Origin: Ctena decussata
Lineage: Eukaryota; Mollusca; Bivalvia; Lucinida; Lucinidae
DNA: 64,000 bases
Direction of reading: 5' to 3'
NCBI GenBank assembly: GCA_963989385.1
Contig: OZ022502.1
Span: forward strand, 46,183,454 to 46,247,453
Below, in pieces: positions 23,266 through 34,412 of this stretch. How positions within the stretch are numbered: the first letter of the stretch is position 1; every line of letters starts with the position of its first letter. Under the pieces are notes generated by a model. That model searched no databases and had not been told where the DNA came from. It saw nothing but the letters and a program-made list of their open reading frames with translations. The translations under genes were made by a program, and so were the position numbers.

Positions 23266-23511
23266 CAGAATCTTGTCCACTTTTACACTACAATGGAGCC
23301 GTAGCTTTCACTAATGGCGGACGAAGATGTCAACGTTGGGATAAGCAGTCACCTACATACAATAACAGCATATACTTCCCAGAAGACGCTTCAGTCACTG
23401 CAGCTGAAAACTACTGCCGTCAACCGGACAATGACACGCTGCCGTGGTGTTTCCATACGGATATATACATTTCCGAAAATTGGAGTTACTGTGACAAACG
23501 AATCTGTGGAG
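23266..23511 (+). CDS. Kringle-domain exon (mosaic gene, exon a)
   Basis: Encodes one complete kringle module of about 82 residues. Six cysteines fall in kringle order: ESCPLL, GRRCQRW, NYCRQPD, LPWCF, WSYCDKRIC. The hallmark strings ENYCRQPDND and PWC followed by W.YCD are intact. The exon opens after TTTCAG (acceptor ending 23265) and closes before GTACATG (donor 23512), giving 246 nt in class 1-1 phase, the usual form for a shuffled extracellular module. Kringles are disulfide-bonded binding modules in secreted or surface proteins, so an extracellular role is likely. The next supported exon encodes a CUB domain, recalling Kremen-type proteins (kringle, WSC, CUB), but no WSC exon was found between them. 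The open frame at 23314-23526 is in the wrong frame for the kringle. Confidence 0.9.
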
Positions 23512-23906
23512 GTACATGTAATATAATATCGCCTTATATTCTGTTTAAACTTGATAGAGGAAAAATGCAACATGCCTGTGCTACTAGATATTGGATGTTT
23601 ACAAACAAAACAATAACAACAACAACAAACAACTAACTAGTGTACATTGTGTTTACGTGGCTCGTTTAGTTGAAGGTTTGTTGGGTTGCTTTTTCATTGA
23701 TCGCAAGTACAACTGCATTTATCGGTTAAAATCTAGATCGGCCTTACAAGACGGATCCAGGTTTTGGGGGAAGTTTTGAAAGAGAAAACGTTATCTAAAA
23801 GTCGAATCATACAAGACTGATTTTAATATTCGGGGTGCTTTTGGAGAAAGAGAAAATGCCGTCTCATAGTCAAATACAATACGGTACAAAAGTAGAATCT
23901 ACATGT

Positions 23907-24141
23907 GAGCCACAACATGAGAAAACCAACAATGTGGTTGTGCGCCCAGCGCAGACTCAGATCAGCCTGGGCATGCGCCCAGTCGATCAGAATCTTTGTT
24001 TTGAGCTTAAAGGGTAGCTAAGGGTCTAAGCTACATTCATGCGGACAGCGAAGACTCTGATCAGACTGGGCGGATGCCCAGGCTGATCTGAGTCTTCGCT
24101 GCGCGCACAACCACATTATTGGTTTTCTCGTGTCGCGGCTC
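23907..24141 (+). mobile_element. Palindromic ~230-bp element, copy 2
   Basis: Full-length copy from GAGCCACAACATGAGAAAAC to TTTTCTCGTGTCGCGGCTCA. Interior arms GCGCAGACTCAGATCAGCCT and GGCTGATCTGAGTCTTCGC pair across a centre containing AAAGGGTAGCTAAGGGTCTA. It lies in the intron between the kringle and CUB exons. Confidence 0.92.
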
Positions 24142-24281
24142 ATGTATTTAAATCTGGAGACGTCTATGCTGTATGATTGTAGCGCATCTAGGGAAACGTT
24201 ATATATTTATTGCATACAAACTTAGGAATATTATGAAACCTATTTAAGTGAAATCGGTTTAAGCCCAAACATGAATGAATA

Positions 24282-24308
24282 ATAGATAGATAGATAGATA
24301 GATAGATA
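24282..24308 (+). repeat. GATA microsatellite
   Basis: Six to seven consecutive TAGA/GATA units in an intron. Confidence 0.9.
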
Positions 24309-24659
24309 TAACAGAAAATAAATAAATTACAATATCAATGCTTAGGGTCCAATAAAATTACCTACAGAGTCTCTTTTGGAATAAGCCATAAGCCCGGTAG
24401 GGATCGATAAGGCAGGTTGTCCATAATGCCTAAAAATTTGACGATGAATTTAACAATAATTAAAACATGAATTGTCAGAAGAATATTAAGTGCTACTTAC
24501 GGAAGCTTGACTTTTATAAGCTCAATTTTATTATGTCAAATACCGGCTAAGTGAAATGAGATTAGCTGCAATGTCAAAATAAACAACTCTCCTAAGAATA
24601 ATTCAAATCGATAAAATATTGCCGGAGAATGACATAATTAATGAACAAAAAAATACTGG

Positions 24660-24990
24660 TCACAGTGATCTAGATGTGACATGTAGTCAATAACTCAATG
24701 TGAATATACCATAATGTCTGATATAATACAAGTCAAAAATAGTTTTAGAAATATTGGCTAACATCATTTTAACATGAAATATTGGTCACACAGACCTAAA
24801 ATAAGTATGACGAAATAATCATAAAATCATTTTAGAAAAATAAACCAAAATCACTGGACCTACTATTTCTGCTATTAGATTGAAATAAAACATCCGGTCA
24901 TACTACGTCATAATTCCAGGCAATCATGTTCGTATGTCCGTATATCACATTAAGTTCAAATATAAGGCAAACTCACTGGAATGTGAATGT
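24660..24990. repeat. Diverged block of the ~120-bp tandem family of 2042-3540
   Basis: Shares ATTGGTCACACAGACCTA, ATTGGCTAACATCATTTT and AAAATCACTGGACC with the array near 3 kb. About two to three decayed units. Confidence 0.55.
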
Positions 24991-25019
24991 AAGATTCCCC
25001 AACTAAAATTAAGATAAGT

Positions 25020-25600
25020 TTCATGCAAGGATTATTCGACATACATTTTGTCGAAATCTGTTTAGCGGTACTCAAGATATTGCCATTTCATGTTATTGCT
25101 AGTTTTAGTAATAATTCATGGCAGTCATCATGGATGGCCGATTTGCCAAACAAAAAGCTATATGCAAGGATTATTCGGATTTAAAAGTTGTCGAAATCCT
25201 TTCAGAGGTTCTTCAAATATTTTCATTTTCATGTTTTTGCTATTTTTAGTAACAGTAGCTGGTGGCCATTTTGGATGATACAATCCCATCTTGAAAACAA
25301 GAACTTCTTTCTAGAATAAGTCTGATCTAATTGGAGCAAAATCCGTTCAACATTTTTTTATTTCTTGGCATTCGAACAAAATTTAGACTCGTAAACCAAA
25401 AGTAGGTCACTGTGACCTTATTCTGCGATGAATTCCTGTATTCTGAAGCACTCTAGTCTGGTCATGGTCCATTTATAATTTGCCTAGATTGGATGCAGTG
25501 GTTTTGGATGGTGGATAGACGGACGGACGGAATGATGGACACACGGACGGTAAAACGGACGCCTATATCGCACTTTGCTGAAGAAGGTGTGACAAAAATG
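25020..25600 (+). repeat. Two ~120-bp units plus GGACGGACGG tail
   Basis: ATGCAAGGATTATTCG and TTGTCGAAATC recur at about 25022-25065 and 25158-25198, each followed by a TTGCTA-TTTTAGTAA phrase. Downstream comes a GACGGACGGAATGATGGACA simple-repeat tail (25508-25560). It looks like the end of a dispersed intronic element; no gene. Confidence 0.55.
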
Positions 25601-26171
25601 GTTTGCCAACATTTCTTATATATATTCTTCTTAAGAAAAGAGAATTCAATATTACAAGACCCTATCATTTTTTGGCATTTTTATTATCATTGAAAGGTCA
25701 TTCTGTAAACTAGCTATTGTTTAATGTTCCCGCAAGGTAGTATGCTGTTACTTATTGGTAGGTAAATTTGATAATGGACAGTGTTAGTGTGTGTTACATG
25801 TATGAAATTGTGAAGGGCAGCATTTTGTTCTTTAGAAGGTTGAAAAGTTGCTTTATCTTTTACTATCAAATTATCTTGCTCTAAAGTATTATCATGAAAA
25901 AGTTCCTTGCGTTTGATTCTTTTAATACAAATCCGACATATCTTACTTCATTTCTTTTGTATTGCCTTGTTTAGATGTAAGTGTAAATTTGAGACCCCTT
26001 GGAACTCTTGATAAGAGGGAGTATTTGCTGATAATTAGGGACAATTATGTGTTAATTCTGTCAATTATTAATTATCATCAGATATTCCCTCTTACTAAAA
26101 GCTATGCCCTTGATAAGACTCAATTTTCTGAGGATAATAATTTTCGGTCTGAAAGATTGAAAAACAAAATA

Positions 26172-27144
26172 CAGGGTGTCTAAAAAACGTGGACCTTTTT
26201 TGAAATTGCTGTAACTCCTTTATTTATGAAGAAAACTCTGCAAAATTTTGCATGGATGTAGCCAAATAATATTGGTGAAGATTCTTTACCAAGAAGTACT
26301 TCAACAGCACATGACGTCATGTTGATGTCATAAAGTATAAATGACATCATTTTTTTCTCCTCTGCATCGTTGGAAACATAAAATGGTATTAAGTGAAAAA
26401 GAAATGGTTTCAGAGCGCTCTCAGGTCTGCATTCTAAGTAAAACAAGGGTTAAAAAATCTAAAATAATGGAAGAAAGTCTGAGAAAAACAAAACGCAGGT
26501 GAAATTGGCTGTTATGTTGTGGTTAGAACTGGCTGTCGATATTGGTTGTTTATGATTAAACCGGAGAGGTTAGCAAGAAAAGGGAAGAAGCAGGTCAATA
26601 AGGGCGGTATCACCAAAGAACTGAAAATGGCAATTAACTGATAAGCTGTTTGTTCCGTTTTAGTGTCCTACTAATTTTTTATATAGCTAAACGACTTCCA
26701 AAGATCTACTTCGACCGTTTTGGTTGATTCTTTATAATGAATCTGAAGATAATTTCGTGTTGACCTGAACTATGCTTCAAAGCTCTTTGTTTTCACTACA
26801 AACGACCATTTCATTACTAGTTTCTTTGCACTATTTAAAATAAAATGTTAATCATTCTCTCAATAGAATGTAAGTTTTAGAACGCTCTACATTTTAGTTT
26901 ATTTCGCGTGAGGCCAGTATGCAGTTGTAACAGTGGAGAAAAAACGAAATGACGTCATAACTGTAAACTTAAACATTATGGCGTCACTTCCTGTAAACAG
27001 CGTCATCTAGTACTAAAATATCATAAGTGCAAAGGAGTATCGAATTGCTGCAATCGTACAAAATTTTGACAAATTTCCTCAGAGTCTATAAATAAAGAAG
27101 TTACAGCAATTTCAAGAAAGGTCCACGTATTTTTAGACACCCTG
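26172..27144. mobile_element. 973-bp non-autonomous element, TA target duplication
   Basis: Terminal inverted repeats of about 80 bp begin CAGGGTGTCTAAAAAACGTG and end CACGTATTTTTAGACACCCTG. The element is flanked by TA at 26170-26171 and 27145-27146. A TA duplication and CAGGGTGTC-like ends fit the Tc1/mariner superfamily. No transposase is encoded; the 88-codon minus frame (26180-26446) lies on the left TIR and flank and is not a gene. It sits in the kringle-CUB intron. Confidence 0.85.
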
Positions 27145-27310
27145 TAGAGTTCAGGTGTTTATCTTCAGCTATGTTAGCGTCAATGTTCTCAAAGTTTGGT
27201 CTCCAAGGTAAGCTTGTGTTTCTCATTGATGATGAAAAATTTTAGAACGTGTTTTCAAATCGTCTAGAGCAGCATTTCTTTCTTTAGAAGGTTCAAAATT
27301 CACTATAATT

Positions 27311-27546
27311 GAGCCGCAACACGAGAAAACCAACAAAGTGGTTGTGCGCCCAGCGCAGACTCAGATCAGTTTGGGCATTCGCCCAGTCTGATCAGAGTCT
27401 TCGCTGTCCGCATGAAGGTAGCTTAGACCATTAGCTACCCTTTAAGCGCTTAGAAAAACTGTGCTCAGACTGGGCGGATGGCCAAGCTGATATGAGTCAG
27501 CGCTCACCGCACAACCACTTTGTTGGTTTTATCGTGTCGCGTCTCA
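27311..27546 (+). mobile_element. Palindromic ~230-bp element, copy 3
   Basis: Runs from GAGCCGCAACACGAGAAAAC to TTTTATCGTGTCGCGTCTCA with the family's internal pairing arms and a TTAGCTACCCTTTAAGCGCT centre. It lies about 190 bp upstream of the first CUB exon, in the intron. Confidence 0.92.
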
Positions 27547-27736
27547 ATTATATGTATTCACCATTTAGCATTTAGCATTGCTTTACATTTGTCTGCCGTT
27601 TGCTGAAGTGAAAATTAACATTTTAAGTCCCATGTGGGGTTAAAAATGAGCGTTCATCGGTCGTGTCCAACAAACCTACATCGACAGAGACATATATTTA
27701 GCTCGACTGCAGCTTACATGCTTAGATGTTTTCCAG

Positions 27737-27939
27737 TTAACAACACAGTGTGTGGTGGAGAAATTTCGGCAAGTACAGGCTGGTTACAGGTGATCAACGG
27801 TGAACGTGGTGACGGATGGTATAAAAGTGAACGAGATTGTCTATGGACTCTGTTTGCTGAAGATGTCAACATTATAGAACTTCAATTCCATGATTTTGAT
27901 TTGAAGTTCCACTATGTTTGTTCAAAAGAGTATGTCCGG
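27737..27939 (+). CDS. CUB-domain exon, first half (mosaic gene, exon b)
   Basis: Encodes the first two thirds of a CUB domain: TVCGGEISASTGWL (the opening CGG motif), ERDCLWTLFAED (second cysteine and the W.L strand), IIELQFHDFDL (strand I.L.F..F.L) and YVCSKEYVR (third cysteine). The acceptor is TTTTCCAG (ending 27736) and the donor GTATGT (from 27940). Entry is phase 1, with TT completing a codon begun in the previous exon; exit is phase 0. The remaining third of the domain is encoded by 28838-28997. CUB domains are secreted beta-sandwich binding modules, so an extracellular product is likely. The frame is open upstream of the acceptor (from 27634), but that part has no CUB character and is probably intron. 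Confidence 0.9.
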
Positions 27940-28165
27940 GTATGTTTAGATTTAATATAACTATAATGCCAACTTGACTTACCTATACTAATTTCGCGCA
28001 TTTTGACTGGCGAAGAGCGAACAGAAAACGGCGTTTGTACTTCGATAAACCCCATGAGCCAGAAATCTGTAACTACTTGGAACTATTGCCTTGGCGGAGC
28101 TTTCTGAGATACTCACTAGAGCTGACGATTTCGAGAAAAAAGAGAGTCGAGTTGGAATTATAAGA

Positions 28166-28660
28166 AATGAATTTGATTTATTTGTGTGGATTTTATGGAT
28201 GTGTAAACGCCTGCGTAACGCTCACAATCTTAACATAAAGCACTTCGGGCTTTATTAAGTTTATGGGTGATTCGCCGGCGTTTACACATCCATAAAATCC
28301 ACAAAAATCAAATTCATTCCTGTAGTATAATGAGTAATGAACATTCCTTAGGGCACATCACATTTAAATAAGATAAAAGTTTTAATGCGACTTTCAGCAA
28401 TATGAACGTTTTCGTATACTATCGCTGCAGCAAAAATAACAATACAAGCAATATCGTCATAGTTGTCATGAGCCAGAAATGTAGTTGTCATGAGCCAGAA
28501 TTCTAAGAAGTGAATTTGATTTTTTGTGGATTTTATGGATGTGTAAAGGCCGGCAAATCACTCATAAACTTAATAAAGCTCTGCCCTTCGGGCTTTATTA
28601 AGTTTATGAGTGATTCGCCTGCGTTTACACATCTATAAATCCACAAAAATCAAATTCATT
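28166..28660. repeat. ~342-bp tandem duplication carrying a 150-bp palindrome
   Basis: Two copies of a hairpin element (28166-28318 and 28510-28660) pair GAATTTGATT...GTGGATTTTATGGATGTGTA with its reverse complement around a CTTCGGGCTTTATTAAG centre. Each copy is followed by the same ~147-bp tail starting CCTGTAGTATAATGAGTAAT (28319-28468 and 28661-28807). The intron between the two CUB exons thus holds a recent tandem duplication of element plus flank. Confidence 0.9.
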
Positions 28661-28837
28661 CCTGTAGTATAATGAGTAATGAACATTCCTTAGGGCACAT
28701 CACATTTAAACAATATACAAGTTTTAATGCGACTTTCAGCAATATGAACGTTTTCGTATACTATCGCTGCAGCAAAAATAACAAATGAGCAATAACTTCA
28801 TAGTTGTCCTTTAATCAGTTTGTTTGAAATTTACAAG

Positions 28838-28997
28838 ATCTACGAGGGTTCAGTTATTCACGGACGATTCTGTGGGAGGAAGCCACCTCCAGTTATTAGG
28901 TCCATGTCCCAAACTTTATATATACGATACTTCTCTGAAGAAAATTCAGAACGGAAAGGATTTACAGCTGAATATCTCCATGTGACGCCTTTCAATG
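28838..28997 (+). CDS. CUB-domain exon, second half (mosaic gene, exon c)
   Basis: Continues the CUB domain of 27737-27939 in phase 0: IYEGS, then GRFCG with the fourth conserved cysteine, IRSMSQTLYIRYFSE and KGFTAEY (the closing F.A.Y strand). The acceptor is taken at TTTACAAG ending 28837 because it joins codons exactly (EYVR to IYEGS); the alternative AG at 28817-28818 would put a stop in frame. The donor is GTAAAG at 28998, leaving one base (phase 1 exit). Together the two exons give a 121-codon class 1-1 CUB module with all four usual cysteines. Confidence 0.88.
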
Positions 28998-28999
28998 GT

Positions 29000-30870
29000 A
29001 AAGGTATATTGTTTGCAACCCAGTAGGAAAAACAACGTTGAAGGAACTTTTATTCAATACCATGGCCTTGTGTGACCAGTACAAAATGTTTTTTAGCTCT
29101 AAAATATTTTCTGTGTAACTATATGCTTACTGCTTTTACAGAGCAAAATAACGAACAGTAATACATTCCCAAGTGCAAATGCGTTTTTTTTTTCGAAAAC
29201 GATTAAAATTCCATTACAGGTTTTAATGCCCAAATGATTTTTAGAACGATACATAACAGAATATGATAAATCGAAATTTTTGGACGTTTTTTGTAAAATA
29301 TTTTTCATCCACAGTAATACAGAAATTAGGGAGTTTCACTGAAGGGTGTCGAAAAGGTTGTTAGAACAGCCAAAATATTATTGATAGGCAACAGAGTAAA
29401 CTAGTTGTTTACTACAGTTGTGGGCCTTTATGAATGAAATAGTACAAATGTATTCACCTGTCCGCACGCGTAACGTATGGTGAAAGTGGTTAGGTGATAC
29501 TATTATAAATAACCATTAAAGTAATATATATTTTTCAGAGCAAAGAGTGTATTTTTCAAAAGTTGATAATATATGGGTACGACAAAATGTAGAAAAAAAA
29601 ATGGATTCAGATAAATGAACAGTGTCTATAAGGCTGTTCTCATGGCCACAACCGATTTTCTTAAAATTTTGTAAACTCAAACTACTATGTGGTGGCTGTA
29701 ATGTCAAGCAATATCAGAATAATTGGTGAAGGTTGGTTTGTTTACAAGCTGAAAGTGGGTTGGGTAATGAAGATGGGTTGGGTAATTCTGACAAAAGAGG
29801 ATTTTGTTCAGAAAATACTAATATTTTTATTGCTACTTAAAACTAAAAGTCTACCATATCATGACTCCTTATGCAATACTATAACGAATGATTATCATAC
29901 CTTTGTGAATTTTTTTACATGCAATGTGTTTATATTCACTTGTATGACATACCTGAATTTAAGCCTTTTTATCATCCAACTTTGCGCAAAACCACACTCA
30001 AAGCTACTCCAGTGACATTTTGCAGTTATACAGTATATTAGATGGTTATTTCCAAATTATACAGATAATTTTCTACAATAAAGATATTCTGATAATCTGA
30101 GTTATCTCCCCTTAAAACCGGTTTTTATTATTTTAACTATTACTCCGTTTTTATAACCCGCCACACATAAGTGGCGGGGTGAGATGTTTCCAAGCTGGTT
30201 GTCCGTGTGTTTGTCTATCTGACCATTGTCTCTCTGTCTAGCTATGTCTGTCCATCTGTTTGTCTGTTCTTTCATCCATGAACATCTCGCTTCCTTTCTA
30301 TAATTTGAGTATTTTTTTTTTTAACTTGGCATGTGCATTGGTCTTGGGAATAACTCGCTGGAGATTGTTAACGGGCGAATTTCGATATCTTCTGACAGAA
30401 TTATTGTCCTTGTCAATGTCTAAAATGTGGATTATGGTCTGTAATTCCTTTTCACATTGAAATATTTTGATGAAATTTCACAGAAATAATTGAAGTAAAA
30501 TATCCTTTCGGTAACAAGCAACATTTTGTCTACCAGGGTAATCTGTTCCTGCCTCCAGGACACATCTATGTATAAAATCACCAAACAAATTCTTTAAAAT
30601 TCAGGGTTGAGTGCGATTTTACTGAAACTTGCAACACTGAATTAAAGAATACTAGCTTCCTGTCAAGATCAAAATTTTGTACCAAGCGATTACCTGCCCT
30701 TGGCATTGGGCTATTTGCATGTATAAAATCATTCAAAAACTATATACAGAAGATACAAGAAGTTATCTTCCATTTCATTGTACGCATAAACCACAACCAA
30801 TTTTTATGACAAAATATGAAGAGCTTTTGCAGTGCCAAAAATACTTTACTGTTTTCCGAAAAAAAATAAT
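29000..30870. other. Probable intron, no feature seen
   Basis: AT-rich sequence between the CUB and the next supported exon. Frames of 60-108 codons on either strand (for example 29689-30015) have no domain and no convincing splice borders. A GCGGG-bearing word and TCTGTC-rich phrases near 30158-30260 look like the start of a dispersed repeat. Confidence 0.45.
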
Positions 30871-30879
30871 AGACAGCTT

Positions 30880-31480
30880 GAACTTATTCTAACCCGACGA
30901 CTTTAACGACTCCATTCAGCTTACGCTAGCTTTGTTTGTTTTGATGAAACGTTATTCTGCCACTCTGTAAAGAATTTACGGAGATTTTACGGTAAAATAC
31001 CTGTCATCTGGCTGCCAGGTCATTTACCATCATTATTACGGCTGTCTGCATGTAGAACATTTTTGGAAATCCCGATAAAGTAGGGTTATGTTAACAGACC
31101 GCACTCGAAAACACTTTATAGTGTTGAAGGGATATGACAAACACAATACCTGTCGTTCTCTGCCCAACTTTGCGTGATTATTCCTGCAAGTAAAATGAGC
31201 ATCTTTATAGAAGAAATCTTGTAGAAAGTCCTCTTTGTTCATGTGGAGAAATCGAAAACACGACACACTTTATATTTCATTCTCCCCTCTATTCTATTCC
31301 TAGGCAAATTTACTTGGCTGAGCTTCATAGCATTGTACTTTAAAAGACCTACTTTATAACAAAGAAGGTACAATTACTACAACAAACGAGGATATTTTTG
31401 TGAAAGTTCAAAATGTATTATCCACTCAAAGAAGTTCAAACGAAAGCACGCTCTGGTATTTTTTCTCTTGTCTGCTCTCT
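30880..31480 (+). pseudogene. LINE C-terminal remnant
   Basis: Broken plus-strand frames encode FNDSIQL-like sequence near 30903 and, near 31205-31330, SPLCSCGEIENTTHF followed by IFHSPLYSIPRQIYLAEL. The C.C...E...HF...C/S-P-Y pattern is the zinc-knuckle-like C-terminus of many LINE ORF2 proteins. Several stops interrupt it. It lies in the mosaic gene's intron. Confidence 0.7.
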
Positions 31481-32530
31481 CTCTGCCCTTTGAATTTGTA
31501 AAGATTTTCTTTTACTCAGTGTCTATATAGTCCGTGTCCCCGTGATGATAAGTGTATAGACTCTTTCGACAGCATCAGTGTTATGTCTTCTGTTTCTCCT
31601 TTACTCTTTCTTTCTAAAGCTATTACGTAACCCCGCGCGACGCCGGCGTCGACCAATCGACATCGATGTGGTGTCACAACGTAGCATAGATGTTGATTTG
31701 ACCGTTCTTTGGTATTGTGTGCCAACTGGATTGAATCTTGGTTCATCAGTGTTCCCTCTTTCTTCTTTGATTTACATTTTATATACCGAAAAAGTCATTA
31801 ACTTTTCAATTGTTACATTCATGTTTTATTCTTTTATCTATTGTTTCCAAGGAGATAACGGGAAATGCGCTGTCAATCGGTTGTCAGTTATTTTATCGTA
31901 ACATTTACGTCATATTTTGCAGTGTAGCCTGCAGGGTTGGGGGTGGGGAGGGGGAGGCTACCTTAAATGTATGACTTATGTTTCAACAACCGTTCCTACC
32001 TTTAATCACTTGAAACCATCATAATGTGGTGTATATTGTAATCCGCTTTGCAAGTACCTTAGCCCATTTTTTCTCGTATCCTTTTACATTAATATACTGA
32101 ACAGCTTAAAAACGAAACAAAGGGGAACAATAAGAAAGAAATAAATGTTACATACATAAAATTCTCGACATCACGGAATGCAAAGAATCTAGAGAGTAAG
32201 GAAAAGACCCTTATCTATTAAATTCATGCTAAGTTTTATTTCATACTGACAATTTACAATTGCCAAGTTTCTTTCTTGTGACTATGAAAGTTGGCACACG
32301 TAAAGTCAGTTTGTTTGTTTTTTACCGATTTCTCGATATTAAATACGAAAGGCTTCAAGATACCGAACGCTTGGTCTATAAATGGTACATGATACTATTA
32401 CGCTTTATTATGCGTAGATCAGCCGATTGTTTCCTTACAGTCTCAAACAAAAAACATCCTTTTTGTCACCCCTGTCAACGATCGTTTACATGAGACCAAC
32501 AAAGAATTACTGTACAGTATAAACACTTCT
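31480..32530. other. No gene seen
   Basis: Intronic AT-rich sequence, with a GC-rich patch GCGCGACGCCGGCGTCGACC near 31637. The 107-codon frame at 31578-31901 and the minus frame at 31516-31746 carry no domain. Confidence 0.4.
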
Positions 32531-32539
32531 GATGTGACT

Positions 32540-34412
32540 CACTGGACGGTTATAGACAGCGGTGTTCTGTGATACGAAAATGCAGTCGATTTCAACCCCT
32601 ATGATTTCTGGAGGTCAATGTTAGTTAGCGGACTTGGCTAAAGATCCCTTGACCGTCGTTCGTCAACATTCTTAAAGGATATCTGTTCTGAAATTATTAA
32701 GCCAGTTTCACTTAGATTTTATATGCAGACTTCAGGTGAACGGGGAAAGAAAGTTAATATATTTGGGTCAGGTCACATGATAGAGATGGCCGCCTTGCCC
32801 ATTTATCTTTATATCCATATGTCCTTAAAACCTAAACAAAATCAAAAACTGATGACCTTGACTTTTTATACCAAGATCAAATTTGGTCCCTTAGACTTTT
32901 AAATGAATTGAAGAAAAAACACACTAAAAAGTGCATTTTTCAGTTCCTGATGCGTTCTGTGATATAGAAATGCAGTCGGCTTTATCCCCTATGAAATCAA
33001 AAGGTCAAGTTCATTAAGGGGGATTAGCCAAAGGTCAGTAGTTAATTTTTTGTCGACTTCTTTGAGATTACTTGGCCAATTTCAATAAAAATTCGAATGA
33101 AGCCTTTAGACAAAGGATGAATTAAAGTTACTTTACTTGGTCCACTGGCAGGCAACATTTCCATGACAGCCTCCATGCCTATACAAGCTAAAATTTCATT
33201 GCAATGTCAAATTTGGTCCCTTATGCTTTTGAATGGAAAAAATGAAATGTGCAGTTTTCTGTTGCTTTTGTTCTCTGTGATATCTACATGCAGTCGACTT
33301 AAACCCCTTGGAATTCAAGAGGTCACTGTCATTAAGCGACCGTGGCAAAAGGACACTCGTCCTTCGTCTGCCAACATCTTCAATGGACTTCTCATGTAAA
33401 ACAACTGTGCAAATTTCAATTAAATTGTATATTCAGCCTTCATGTAAAGAGGGAATAAAGTTAATATATTGGGTTTAGGTCACATTACCAATATCATGGC
33501 GAGATCGGCGCCTTATATATCCTTAGAACCTTAAAATATATTCTCGGCCAGGTCAACTGCCTTGAAATTTAGTATGTAACACAAAGGACTCCTGTACTAC
33601 AACGATTATACAACACCAGTGACCTTTATATATTTTATGGCAAAGTGTAATTTGGTAACTTACGCTTTAGAATGGATAAAGCTGAAAATGTGCATTTTTC
33701 TTTTGCTATAAGACTATATCATATGTAAATGCAGACGATTACAACCTTTATGAATTCAAGAGGTCAATGCCATTAAGTTACCCGGGACATAGGCTACTTG
33801 GGTTAAATATTTCATTTTTTTTCTCAGACACTAATATTCTAATCACAATTATATGTCACATAAAGCCTGTGTTGGATAAGAGATAGAAAAAATCTTATAG
33901 TCGAGTGGTTCTGGTTACATGATCAAAATGACCATCGTTGCCGGTAATGCTAACAAAATAATTATCTCCGTTTCCAGAACATATGGACCTGTTGCTTTGA
34001 AACTTGGTGCTAAGCATTTGATGCTCTTATGCTAAAAAGAATATTTAAAAAATGACCCTGGGGTGTCCTTGTCCTCTTCTACGGCAAAGCCAAATTCGAT
34101 TCCTTAGTCTTTTGATGCGAAATGCTGAAAAAGTGCATTTTGTTGTTACTTGGTGATACGGAAAAGCAGTCTGCAGTCAACCCCTAGGAATTCTAAATAT
34201 CAAGATTATTAAGTGACCTTGGCCTGTTAAGGTCTTTTTATTTCCAAATCTACTAGGCGTGGTTGAGTTGCTGTCCACCATGTAAGCACGGATTCATCAT
34301 GTTTACAAAATATCTGTAAGGTCATATCGAAAATAATCGTCCAAAATTTTCATATCACATGACAGTCTCAGGGCTCAGCTGAGCGATCAGGACCTAATGG
34401 TCCTCTTGTTTG
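32540..34412 (+). mobile_element. Degraded tandem-bearing element with terminal hairpin (Helentron/HINE-like)
   Basis: Four or more decayed units of roughly 370 bp share GTGATA..AAATGCAGTCG, CCCCTATGAATTC-like and GGTCACATGATAGAGATGGCC phrases. The block closes with CAGCTGAGCGATCAGGACCTAATGGTCCTCTTG (34377-34409 region), where AGGACC-TAAT-GGTCCT is a hairpin. This matches the 3' end of the elements at 47242 and 57282. The 5' end is not recognisable. Confidence 0.65.
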
